5,463 bases of DNA from an uncultured Oscillospiraceae bacterium. GTDB taxonomy: Bacteria > Bacillota > Clostridia > Oscillospirales > Acutalibacteraceae. The translations under genes were made by a program, and so were the position numbers. Each line of letters starts with the position of its first letter. Within the stretch, counting starts at the first letter, position 1. Where the stretch lies: NCBI GenBank assembly GCA_900548085.1, contig URJF01000099.1:1-5463 (forward strand). Reading direction: 5' to 3'. Under the pieces are notes generated by a model, which searched no databases, had not been told where the DNA came from, and worked only from the letters and a program-made list of their open reading frames with translations. Shown here in pieces: positions 1 to 5,463 of the stretch.

Positions 1-1
1 C

Positions 2-49
2 GTTGAGCTGAAGCCGTTTTCTTGGAATGTCATTAGATTTAAAAAATAA
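2..49 (+). CDS. C-terminal tail of an upstream gene, possibly GH51 alpha-L-arabinofuranosidase (partial)
   Basis: Frame 2 reads through 15 sense codons from the window edge to a TAA at 47-49 and gives VELKPFSWNVIRFKK. The 'SWNVIR' ending preceded by a hydrophobic/proline segment resembles, from memory, the C-terminal beta-strand of GH51 alpha-L-arabinofuranosidases, which often end in something like LPPLSWNVIRL. Those enzymes release arabinose from hemicellulose, which would suit a gut or plant-fibre-degrading Clostridia. Only the tail is visible, so the family call rests on about eight residues. A promoter for the next gene begins 20 bases after the stop, so this gene probably belongs to a separate transcription unit. 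No hairpin terminator is visible in between. Confidence 0.5.
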   Translation, partial: VELKPFSWNVIRFKK

Positions 50-69
50 CAGTATGTATATTTATTCTG

Positions 70-98
70 TTGAAAATGTATATCTCTTGTGATATAAT
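70..98 (+). promoter_or_regulatory. Sigma-A type extended -10 promoter of the dehydrogenase-ABC operon
   Basis: TTGAAA at 70-75 and a perfect TATAAT at 93-98 are separated by exactly 17 bases, and a TG at 90-91 gives an extended -10. Transcription should start near 104-106, leaving an untranslated leader of only about 23 bases before the ATG at 128. That is too short for a T-box, riboswitch or attenuator. Regulation, if any, would have to act at the promoter or through an operator. No clear inverted-repeat operator is visible. The flanks are very AT-rich. Confidence 0.8.
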
Positions 99-127
99 AA
101 ACAAATCAATTATTTAGAAGGAATATT

Positions 128-1222
128 ATGGATAACTATTCTATAACCCTTCCGTCATATTCTATAGGCAGTGAGGTATATTCTAAGATTGGAGACATTT
201 GTTCCCGTTCCGGCAAAACTGCTGTTATGATCGGCGGAAAAACCGCTCTCTCCGTAGCTAAAGAAAAGATAATGTCTGCAATAAGTGATACAGATATTAC
301 CGTTCTTGATACGCTTTGGTACGGCAGAGAGGCGAGTATAACTAACATAAATGCGCTCAAAGATAATAAATCGGTACAAAATGCGGATATGATTTTTGCC
401 GTTGGCGGCGGAAAAGCTCTCGATACCTGTAAGGCTTTGGGCTATGAACTTTACAAGGATGTGTACACTTTTCCGACTATTGCATCTAACTGCGCCGCTA
501 CGACTGCCGTTTCGATACTTTATAATGACGACGGCAGTTTCTTAAAACCGTACTTTCTTACTGCTCCGCCTAAACATTCTTTTATTGACACGGCGATAAT
601 ATGTGCCGCCCCGAGAAAATATATTTGGGCGGGTATGGGCGATACCTATGCAAAGTATTTTGAGGCTATGATGAGCAGCAGGGGAGAAGAACTTGTTCAT
701 TATCACGCATTAGGCAGAACAGTGTCACAGATGTGCTATGAGCCTGTAATAAAATATGGCGTTCAGGCTATGAAAACCGTTGACGGTTTAACTGATGACA
801 GGGAAGCTCTTACAGAGATTATTCTTGCGGTGGTAGTTACTACCGGAATTGCATCTATTTTCCTAACTAATGAGCATATCATAGATTATAATACCGGTCT
901 TGCTCACGCTGTATTTTACGCTCTGACCTCTTGGCGTCATATAGAAGAAAATCACTTGCACGGCGAGGTTGTCGGTTACGGCGTACTTATTCTTCTGCTG
1001 GTTGACGGTGACCGTGATACATTCGAAAAAATGTATGCTTTTAACAAGAGTGTAGGTTTACCTACAAAATTGGCAGATGTTGAGATGAGCGTAGATGATT
1101 TAGATGAGCTTGTTCCAAAAGTAGCTGCTATGAAAGATATTGACCATAATCCTTATGTTATCACAGAGGATGCAATCAGAAACGCTTTTCTACAGCTTGA
1201 GGAGCGGAACAAACAGCAATAA
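128..1222 (+). CDS. Iron-type alcohol/polyol dehydrogenase, glycerol dehydrogenase-like (GldA/COG0371 family)
   Basis: This is a cytosolic NAD(P)-dependent oxidoreductase of the metal-dependent alcohol dehydrogenase superfamily, on the glycerol dehydrogenase branch. Its 364 residues match the usual length of about 365. The N-terminal half is the nucleotide-binding domain, with the pyrophosphate-binding loop GGGKALDT at 93-100 and the family motif PTIAS at 116-120. The C-terminal helical domain carries the metal. Aligned by eye to GldA, the three metal ligands are kept: D172 (AGMGDTYAKYFEA), H260 (GLAHAV) and H278 (LHGEVV). GldA has STDAPCSA after PTIA, but this protein has SNCAATTA, so the glycerol-contacting Asp is replaced by C122. 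Substrate is therefore uncertain. The start is supported by AGAAGGA at 116-122, five bases before ATG. The gene is first in an apparent operon, and its stop lies 19 bases before the binding-protein gene. Confidence 0.88.
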   Translation: MDNYSITLPSYSIGSEVYSKIGDICSRSGKTAVMIGGKTALSVAKEKIMSAISDTDITVLDTLWYGREASITNINALKDNKSVQNADMIFAVGGGKALDTCKALGYELYKDVYTFPTIASNCAATTAVSILYNDDGSFLKPYFLTAPPKHSFIDTAIICAAPRKYIWAGMGDTYAKYFEAMMSSRGEELVHYHALGRTVSQMCYEPVIKYGVQAMKTVDGLTDDREALTEIILAVVVTTGIASIFLTNEHIIDYNTGLAHAVFYALTSWRHIEENHLHGEVVGYGVLILLLVDGDRDTFEKMYAFNKSVGLPTKLADVEMSVDDLDELVPKVAAMKDIDHNPYVITEDAIRNAFLQLEERNKQQ

Positions 1223-1241
1223 ACTATAAGGAGTTTTTGAT

Positions 1242-2255
1242 ATGAAAAGAATTACAAAAAGAATTTTGGCGTTGGTTTTGTCAGTGTTGCTTATTGTTGC
1301 AGTGTTTGCAGGCTGTTCATCAAACGGCGACAGTACAAAGTCTGACAAAAACGAAAAATTTGCCGTTGTTGTACAGTCCGGCGCAAACGGTGCCTTTGTT
1401 GATATGAAGGACGGTATTGTGTCTAAACTCGTTGCAAACGGCTATAATAAGGACAACATTGTCTATAAAGACGCTCAGGGTGATCCGGCTGCATTGACCT
1501 CGATTATCAGTGGCCTTGATGACGGCTCTTATGAGGCGGTCTTTACTATCGGTACAGCTTGTACTCAGGCTATGGTTAATCTTAACAGTGACACACCTTG
1601 CTTCTTCTGTGCTGTTTCCGCACCTGTCGAGGCTAAGGTTATCACAGATATGAACACACCTGACAAAAATGCTACCGGAACTTCCAATGCTATCCCTGTA
1701 GGCGATATTATCGAAATGGGACAGAAGATTACACCTAATGTAAAAAAATGGGGCTTTGTATATTCAACCTCACAGGTCAACGCAGTAGATACCGTTAAGT
1801 CGGCGCAAAAATATCTCGACAGCAAAAAGATAAAGTATGATTCCGCTACTGTAGAGACTTCTGCAGATGTGAAGTCTGCTGCAGAGACATTGATTTCAAA
1901 CGGATGTGATGTCATCTTTGTTCCTAATGACGCTGTGGTACAGGACGGCGTTACTGCACTTGCCGAGGTTTGCGGCGAGGCAGGTATTCCTACCTATTGT
2001 TCATCCGCTACTACAGTAAAGAGCGGCTGTCTTGCGACTCTTGCTATCGACGATAAGGGCATCGGCGAAAAAACTGCTCAAAAGTATCTCGACTATGTTG
2101 CAGCCGGCAAGGATATTACTAAGGTAAAATCTGAGGTAGTAGGTATCGACGATTGCACCTTCAACAAAACTGTGGCTGAAAAAATTAAGGTTTCTCAGCC
2201 TGACGAAAACACTATAGGCTATCCTATTAACGCTGTAGAAACAGCTACAAAATAA
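1242..2255 (+). CDS. ABC transporter substrate-binding lipoprotein (COG2984/ABC_sub_bind, TrpX-like family)
   Basis: This is the extracytoplasmic receptor of an importer, anchored to the outer face of the membrane by lipid. It has a basic N-terminus (MKRITKR), a hydrophobic core at residues 8-23 and a lipobox FAGC with the lipidated cysteine at residue 25. Phe at -3 is less usual than Leu/Val. A Ser/Asn/Asp/Lys-rich linker covers about residues 26-39. The mature part (40-337) has the two-lobed periplasmic-binding fold typical of ABC_sub_bind proteins. Family-like stretches are a DAQGDPAALTSII segment near 77-89, a P-C-F-F-x-A-V region at 119-125, TPNVKKWGFVYS at 164-175 and the second lobe from about 200. 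Ribosome binding site AAGGAG (1228-1233) lies eight bases before ATG. The substrate is not readable: relatives bind tryptophan/tyrosine, but the family is broad. Eight cysteines in the mature part outside the lipobox are notable for an exported protein and fit an anaerobe. Confidence 0.9.
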   Translation: MKRITKRILALVLSVLLIVAVFAGCSSNGDSTKSDKNEKFAVVVQSGANGAFVDMKDGIVSKLVANGYNKDNIVYKDAQGDPAALTSIISGLDDGSYEAVFTIGTACTQAMVNLNSDTPCFFCAVSAPVEAKVITDMNTPDKNATGTSNAIPVGDIIEMGQKITPNVKKWGFVYSTSQVNAVDTVKSAQKYLDSKKIKYDSATVETSADVKSAAETLISNGCDVIFVPNDAVVQDGVTALAEVCGEAGIPTYCSSATTVKSGCLATLAIDDKGIGEKTAQKYLDYVAAGKDITKVKSEVVGIDDCTFNKTVAEKIKVSQPDENTIGYPINAVETATK

Positions 2256-2269
2256 AAATAACGCACATC

Positions 2270-2287
2270 GGCGGAGTGAGCTCCGCC
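2270..2287 (+). promoter_or_regulatory. Intercistronic GC-rich stem-loop between binding-protein and permease genes
   Basis: GGCGGAG (2270-2276) pairs perfectly with CTCCGCC (2281-2287) around a TGAG loop, giving seven base pairs, five of them GC. It sits in the 56-base gap between the binding-protein stop and the preferred permease start. The downstream bases contain short T runs (TTT, then TTTT at 2296-2299) but no immediate U-tract, so it is not a textbook terminator. Such hairpins often stabilise the upstream mRNA or cause partial termination, so that the binding protein is made in excess over membrane components. That role is an inference here. Confidence 0.6.
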
Positions 2288-2299
2288 CTTTGCGATTTT

Positions 2300-2304
2300 A
2301 AGGA
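2300..2304 (+). promoter_or_regulatory. Ribosome binding site that selects the permease start at 2312
   Basis: AAGGA lies seven bases before the ATG at 2312. The alternative upstream GTG at 2276 has only GGCGGA immediately abutting it, and those bases are part of a perfect hairpin stem. The 12 extra residues it would add (SSALCDFKDKI and the initiator) are not membrane-like. The ATG at 2312 is therefore the better start. Confidence 0.7.
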
Positions 2305-2311
2305 CAAGATT

Positions 2312-3226
2312 ATGCAGGTTTATTTGGTTGCGATAGAAGAGGGTTTCCTCTATGGACTTCTTGCTATCGGTATTTATATTTCACTCAGAATACTTGATAT
2401 TCCGGATTTGACTACCGAGGGCTCATTCGGTTTCGGCTCTGCTGTTGCCGCTGTAGTTGCCTCCCACGGATACGGTATTTTGAGTTTTGTTGCAGCATTT
2501 TTGGCAGGCGTTGCGGCAGGTATTGTCACTGCCTTGCTACAGACTAAGATTAAGGTTCATCCTGTTTTGGCAGGTATTATCACTATGAGCGGTCTGTATT
2601 CCATAAATCTTATGGTTCGTGGCTCATCTAACCTTAATTTTAATGATAATTCGGTGTTTACAAAATTGTTTAATGCTCTCGGCGTTTCCGGTATTGATAA
2701 AAAAATTACCGGACTTGTGCTCAGTGCGGCTGTGTGCATTGTGATTTTGGTTTTGATTATTGTTTTCTTTAAGACGCATTTGGGACTTTGTATTCGTGCT
2801 ACGGGTGATAATCCCGATATGGTCAGAGCTTCATCTGTTAATGTTAATTTTTCATTGGTATTCGGTCTTGCTCTCGCTAACGGTCTTATCGCACTTTCCG
2901 GCGCATTCCTTTCGCATTATATGGGTTTGTCCGACCAGAGCTTTTCTAACGGAACATTGATTTACGGCCTTGCAGCTGTTATCATCGGCGAGGCTATATT
3001 CGGAAAACGCAGTGTTACTCTTGGTCTTATCAGTGCAGTTGTCGGAAGCGTAATATATAAGATTATCGTAGCATTTGTTATCGATGTTTCACTGTTCGGC
3101 AAGAACAGTGAAAATCTGATGAAACTTGCTTGCGCTCTTATTGTTACAGTTACTCTGCTTATTCCTGAAGTAAAAGCACGACTCCAAAAAAACAAGGCTG
3201 CAAAGGAGGCAAAACGAAATGCTTGA
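2312..3226 (+). CDS. ABC transporter permease (COG4120, BPD_transp_2 family)
   Basis: This is the inner-membrane channel subunit of the importer, 304 residues from the preferred ATG; an open frame extends upstream to a GTG at 2276. It is strongly hydrophobic, with roughly eight or nine membrane segments, near residues 6-28, 39-52, 55-77, 84-102, 133-153, 180-202, 214-229, 236-258 and 268-285. The loop TEGSFGFGSA (35-44) and the cytoplasmic segment IRATGDNPDMVRAS (161-174) are typical of this permease group; the latter probably forms the coupling helix that docks on the ATPase. The C-terminus is a short lysine/arginine-rich cytoplasmic tail (288-303). Only one permease gene is present, so the channel would be a homodimer. 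The last eight bases overlap the ATPase gene, which suggests translational coupling. Confidence 0.9.
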   Translation: MQVYLVAIEEGFLYGLLAIGIYISLRILDIPDLTTEGSFGFGSAVAAVVASHGYGILSFVAAFLAGVAAGIVTALLQTKIKVHPVLAGIITMSGLYSINLMVRGSSNLNFNDNSVFTKLFNALGVSGIDKKITGLVLSAAVCIVILVLIIVFFKTHLGLCIRATGDNPDMVRASSVNVNFSLVFGLALANGLIALSGAFLSHYMGLSDQSFSNGTLIYGLAAVIIGEAIFGKRSVTLGLISAVVGSVIYKIIVAFVIDVSLFGKNSENLMKLACALIVTVTLLIPEVKARLQKNKAAKEAKRNA

Positions 3227-4016
3227 TGTAAAAAATTTGTCTAAGACATTCGCTCCCGGTACAGTCAATGAGCATAAAGCTCTCGACAATATAAACCTCC
3301 GCCTTGACGACGGGGATTTTGTAACAATAGTAGGCTCTAACGGTGCTGGCAAGTCCACATTGTTCAATATGCTGTGCGGTACTTATGCACAGGACAGAGG
3401 GACTATTCTGCTTGATGATTTGGATATTTCCAATATGCCTGAGCATAAGAGAGCAAAATATATCGGCAGAGTGTTTCAAGACCCTATGAAGGGTACTGCT
3501 CCCAATATGACTATTGAGGAGAATCTTGCGCTGGCTTACTCTCGTGCTGGCTCATCATATCTCTCTTTGGCAGTTTCTAATAAAAAGAAAAAGATGTTTG
3601 CCGAAAAACTCGCAGCGTTTGATATGGGCCTTGAGGACAGAATGAAAACAAAAATTGGGCTCTTGTCCGGAGGTCAGAGACAGGTAGTTACGCTCCTTAT
3701 GTGTACTATTGTTACGCCTAAGCTGCTCCTTTTGGATGAGCACACGGCGGCGCTTGACCCTATGACTGCCAATAAAGTTATGGAAATCACTAATAATATA
3801 GTAAAAGAAAATAACATAACTACACTTATGATTACTCACAATATGACTCAAGCTCTCAAAACCGGTAATCGTACTGTTATGATGGATTCGGGCAACATTA
3901 TCATAGACTTGAGCCAAAAGGAAAGGGAAGGTATGACAGTTCCGGACCTCCTTGAGCTGTACAAAAATAAGGAAAATAAGGATTTTGATAATGACAGAAT
4001 TCTGCTCCAAAAATAA
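3219..4016 (+). CDS. ABC transporter ATP-binding protein (COG1101 family)
   Basis: This is the cytoplasmic ATPase that powers the importer, 265 residues and working as a dimer. All nucleotide-binding motifs are intact: Walker A GSNGAGKST (39-47), Q-loop glutamine Q87 in RVFQDP, signature LSGGQ (149-153), Walker B KLLLLDE (168-174) with catalytic E174, D-loop AALDP (177-181) and switch histidine H207 in ITHNM. The DEHTAALDP form and the lysine-rich insert before the signature (about 113-126) match my memory of the COG1101 ATPases that accompany COG2984/COG4120 partners, rather than amino-acid or sugar ATPases in general. The gene starts inside the permease gene, with AAAGGAGG (3202-3209) nine bases upstream. 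It ends with tandem TAA codons just before a terminator, so it is the last gene of the operon. Confidence 0.93.
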   Translation: MLDVKNLSKTFAPGTVNEHKALDNINLRLDDGDFVTIVGSNGAGKSTLFNMLCGTYAQDRGTILLDDLDISNMPEHKRAKYIGRVFQDPMKGTAPNMTIEENLALAYSRAGSSYLSLAVSNKKKKMFAEKLAAFDMGLEDRMKTKIGLLSGGQRQVVTLLMCTIVTPKLLLLDEHTAALDPMTANKVMEITNNIVKENNITTLMITHNMTQALKTGNRTVMMDSGNIIIDLSQKEREGMTVPDLLELYKNKENKDFDNDRILLQK

Positions 4017-4029
4017 TAATAATCTTTTT

Positions 4030-4065
4030 GCCGTTGCATAATATTATGTTGTGCGACGGCTTTTT
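4030..4065 (+). terminator. Intrinsic terminator of the dehydrogenase-ABC operon
   Basis: The arm at 4030-4041 (GCCGTTGCATAA) pairs with 4049-4060 (TTGTGCGACGGC) over 12 base pairs, including two G-U pairs, around a seven-base loop. Five T residues follow at 4061-4065. It lies 13 bases after the ATPase stop codon. The loop side contains a perfect 12-base palindrome, CATAATATTATG (4037-4048), which permits an alternative fold. No A-tract precedes the 5' arm, so it should work on the + strand only. Confidence 0.9.
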
Positions 4066-4107
4066 GCATATATTATCCTATATTTTTTGAAAATTTTGTT
4101 AATGCTA

Positions 4108-4135
4108 TTGACAAATGAAAAAAAATCGCTACAAT
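4108..4135 (+). promoter_or_regulatory. Sigma-A type promoter of groESL
   Basis: A perfect TTGACA at 4108-4113 and TACAAT at 4130-4135 (one mismatch to TATAAT) are 16 bases apart. Transcription should begin close to 4141-4143, at the edge of the CIRCE repeat, the usual arrangement for HrcA-controlled promoters. The region upstream (4070-4107) is AT-rich, with A and T runs that might act as an UP element. Confidence 0.8.
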
Positions 4136-4140
4136 ATATA

Positions 4141-4167
4141 TTAGCACTCGGATATATAGAGTGCTAA
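4141..4167 (+). promoter_or_regulatory. CIRCE operator (HrcA binding site)
   Basis: TTAGCACTC (4141-4149), nine spacer bases and GAGTGCTAA (4159-4167) match the CIRCE consensus at every position. HrcA binds this inverted repeat and represses chaperone genes until heat stress titrates the GroEL needed for HrcA folding. It lies at the predicted transcript 5' end, 36 bases before groES, so it would also form a stem-loop at the start of the mRNA. The hrcA gene is not in the window. Confidence 0.97.
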
Positions 4168-4203
4168 CTCAAATTTGTAAATTATTTTCAGAGGTGACAT
4201 ATT

Positions 4204-4476
4204 ATGACAATCAAACCACTTGCAGACAGAGTTCTGCTCAAATCGGTAGAGGCTGAGGAGACCACAGAGTCAGGCCTTATTCTTGCGGCTTCGGCACAGG
4301 AAAAGCCTGAAATCAGCGAGGTAGTAGCAGTTGGCCCCGGTACAGAAAAGAATCCTATGACTGTTTCGGTAGGCGACAAGGTTATTATCAGCAAATATGC
4401 AGGTACTCAGGTAAAGGTTGACGGTACAGAGTACACAATTTCCGAGGTAAAAGATATCCTCGCAGTAGTAGAATAA
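4204..4476 (+). CDS. groES: Co-chaperonin GroES (10 kDa chaperonin)
   Basis: This is the heptameric lid that closes the GroEL folding chamber in the cytoplasm. It has 90 residues, slightly shorter than the usual 94 or so. The N-terminal IKPLADRVLLK strand (3-13) is diagnostic. The mobile loop spans about 16-34, with the hydrophobic tripeptide LIL at 25-27 that contacts GroEL. The VVAVGPG turn at 40-46 and the GDKVIISKYAGTQV stretch follow the family pattern, and the roof hairpin is short. GAGGTGA (4191-4197) lies six bases before ATG. It is the first gene of the CIRCE-controlled operon, 18 bases upstream of groEL. Confidence 0.97.
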   Translation: MTIKPLADRVLLKSVEAEETTESGLILAASAQEKPEISEVVAVGPGTEKNPMTVSVGDKVIISKYAGTQVKVDGTEYTISEVKDILAVVE

Positions 4477-4494
4477 TTTAGGGGGTAATTCATT

Positions 4495-5463
4495 ATGGCA
4501 AAAGATATTATCTATGGCGAAGAAGCTCGTAAGGCTCTTCAGGCAGGTATTGACAAGCTTGCTAATACAGTAAAAATTACATTAGGCCCAAAGGGCAGAA
4601 ATGTAGTTCTCGACAAGAAGTACGGTTCACCGCTCATTACTAACGACGGTGTTACTATCGCAAAAGAGGTTGAGCTCGAAAATTCATTTGAAAATATGGG
4701 TGCTCAGCTTGTTAAAGAAGTTTCGTCAAAAACTAATGACGATGCCGGCGACGGTACAACAACAGCTACACTTCTCGCTCAGGCTCTTGTAAGAGAGGGT
4801 ATGAAGAATGTAGCCGCTGGTGCTAATCCGATGACTGTTAAAAAGGGCATTGAGGGCGCAGTTGATGCAGCTGTAAAGGCTGTCAAGGAGCGTTCTCAGG
4901 CAGTTAAAAATAATGACGACATTGCTCGTGTTGCCACAGTTTCCGCAGCAGACGAATATATCGGCAAGCTCATTGCCGAGGCTATGGAAAAGGTCAGCGC
5001 AGACGGTGTTATCACCATTGAGGAGTCAAAGACAGCAGACACTACCTGCGAGGTAGTAGAGGGTATGCAGTTCGACAGAGGATACATTTCACCTTATATG
5101 GTTACTGATACCGACAAGATGGAGGCTGTTATCGACGATGCAATGCTTCTTATCACTGATAAGAAAATCAGCGTAATTCAAGACATTCTTCCGCTTCTTG
5201 AGAGTGTTCTCAAGGCAGGCAAAAAACTTGTTATCATCGCCGAGGATGTTGAGGGCGAGGCTCTCCAAACTATCCTTCTTAACAAACTTAGAGGCACATT
5301 TACTTGTGTATGCGTAAAGGCTCCGGGATTTGGCGACAGAAGAAAGGATATGCTCCAGGATATCGCCACTCTTACAGGCGGTCAGGTTATTACATCTGAC
5401 CTTGGTCTTGAACTTAAAGATACTACTATGGCTATGCTCGGTGAGGCTCGTCAGGTTAAGGTT
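4495..5463 (+). CDS. groEL: Chaperonin GroEL (60 kDa), 3' end beyond window
   Basis: This is an ATP-driven protein-folding chaperonin that forms double heptameric rings with GroES. The frame is open from ATG at 4495 to the last base, giving 323 of about 540 residues, so the gene is cut by the window edge rather than broken. The equatorial nucleotide-binding motifs are present: TLGPKGRN (29-36), ITNDGVT (48-54) and GDGTTTA (85-91), where D86 corresponds to the catalytic Asp87 of E. coli. Apical-domain landmarks are EGMQFDRGY (189-197), EDVEGEAL and KAPGFGDRRK (275-284). The ribosome binding site is AGGGGG (4480-4485), nine bases before ATG and slightly off the standard AGGAGG. C185, C271 and C273 lie in the apical region. 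The second halves of the apical and intermediate domains and the glycine/methionine tail are not in view. Confidence 0.98.
   Translation, partial: MAKDIIYGEEARKALQAGIDKLANTVKITLGPKGRNVVLDKKYGSPLITNDGVTIAKEVELENSFENMGAQLVKEVSSKTNDDAGDGTTTATLLAQALVREGMKNVAAGANPMTVKKGIEGAVDAAVKAVKERSQAVKNNDDIARVATVSAADEYIGKLIAEAMEKVSADGVITIEESKTADTTCEVVEGMQFDRGYISPYMVTDTDKMEAVIDDAMLLITDKKISVIQDILPLLESVLKAGKKLVIIAEDVEGEALQTILLNKLRGTFTCVCVKAPGFGDRRKDMLQDIATLTGGQVITSDLGLELKDTTMAMLGEARQVKV

Noticed and set aside
1223..1241. Possible separate promoter or T-box leader for the ABC importer genes
   Set aside because: Only 19 bases separate the stop from the next start, and they hold just the ribosome binding site. There is no room for a leader, and no clear -35/-10 pair was seen in the end of the dehydrogenase gene.
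1565..1915. Minus-strand open frame of 116 codons inside the binding-protein gene
   Set aside because: It lies entirely within a well-supported + strand gene, shows no recognisable family features and has no promoter or binding-site context. The same applies to the other minus-strand frames in the window (for example 3555-4010 and 3159-3479).
2276..2311. Permease starting at the GTG at 2276, giving a 316-residue protein
   Set aside because: The GTG overlaps the stem of a perfect hairpin and has no properly spaced ribosome binding site. The ATG at 2312 has AAGGA seven bases upstream, and the membrane domain begins right after it.
4016..4140. Possible small RNA or small gene between the ATPase gene and groES
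   Set aside because: The gap is accounted for by the terminator and by the groESL promoter with its AT-rich upstream region. No start codon with a ribosome binding site opens a meaningful frame here.
4495..5463. GroEL as a truncated pseudogene
   Set aside because: The frame is intact with all expected motifs and simply runs off the window end.

Overview
The window looks like chromosomal DNA from a low-to-moderate GC member of the Firmicutes (Bacillota), most likely an anaerobic Clostridia of the Ruminococcus/Oscillospiraceae kind. The pointers are a groESL operon with a perfect CIRCE operator, strong AGGAGG-type ribosome binding sites, sigma-A type TTGAAA/TATAAT promoters, a lipoprotein-type binding protein and cysteine-rich secreted and cytosolic proteins. 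The genus is an inference. All genes are on the + strand, and no mobile element, CRISPR array, tRNA or rRNA is visible.

Layout: (1) Positions 2-49 hold the last 15 codons of an upstream gene whose ending (..SWNVIRFKK) resembles the C-terminus of GH51 alpha-L-arabinofuranosidases. (2) A strong extended -10 promoter (70-98) drives an apparent four-gene operon. It encodes an iron-type polyol/alcohol dehydrogenase of the glycerol dehydrogenase family (128-1222), a lipoprotein substrate-binding protein (1242-2255), a permease (best start 2312, end 3226) and an ATPase (3219-4016). The last three form one complete ABC importer of the COG2984/COG4120/COG1101 type, the family that includes the streptococcal TrpXYZ tryptophan importer. 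A GC-rich hairpin (2270-2287) lies between the binding-protein and permease genes. The operon ends at a strong intrinsic terminator (4030-4065). (3) A second promoter (4108-4135) overlaps in function with a perfect CIRCE inverted repeat (4141-4167), the binding site of the HrcA repressor. It is followed by groES (4204-4476) and groEL (4495 to beyond the window end).

How they work together: the importer is complete (receptor, channel, motor), and the dehydrogenase directly upstream in the same transcript suggests coupled uptake and oxidation or reduction of a small molecule. The substrate cannot be read from sequence. The dehydrogenase keeps all three metal ligands of glycerol dehydrogenase but appears to lack the aspartate that contacts glycerol, so annotating it as glycerol dehydrogenase would be unsafe. 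The groESL part is an ordinary heat-shock chaperonin operon. I found no clear evidence of an entirely new system; the dehydrogenase-importer pairing is the most interesting point.
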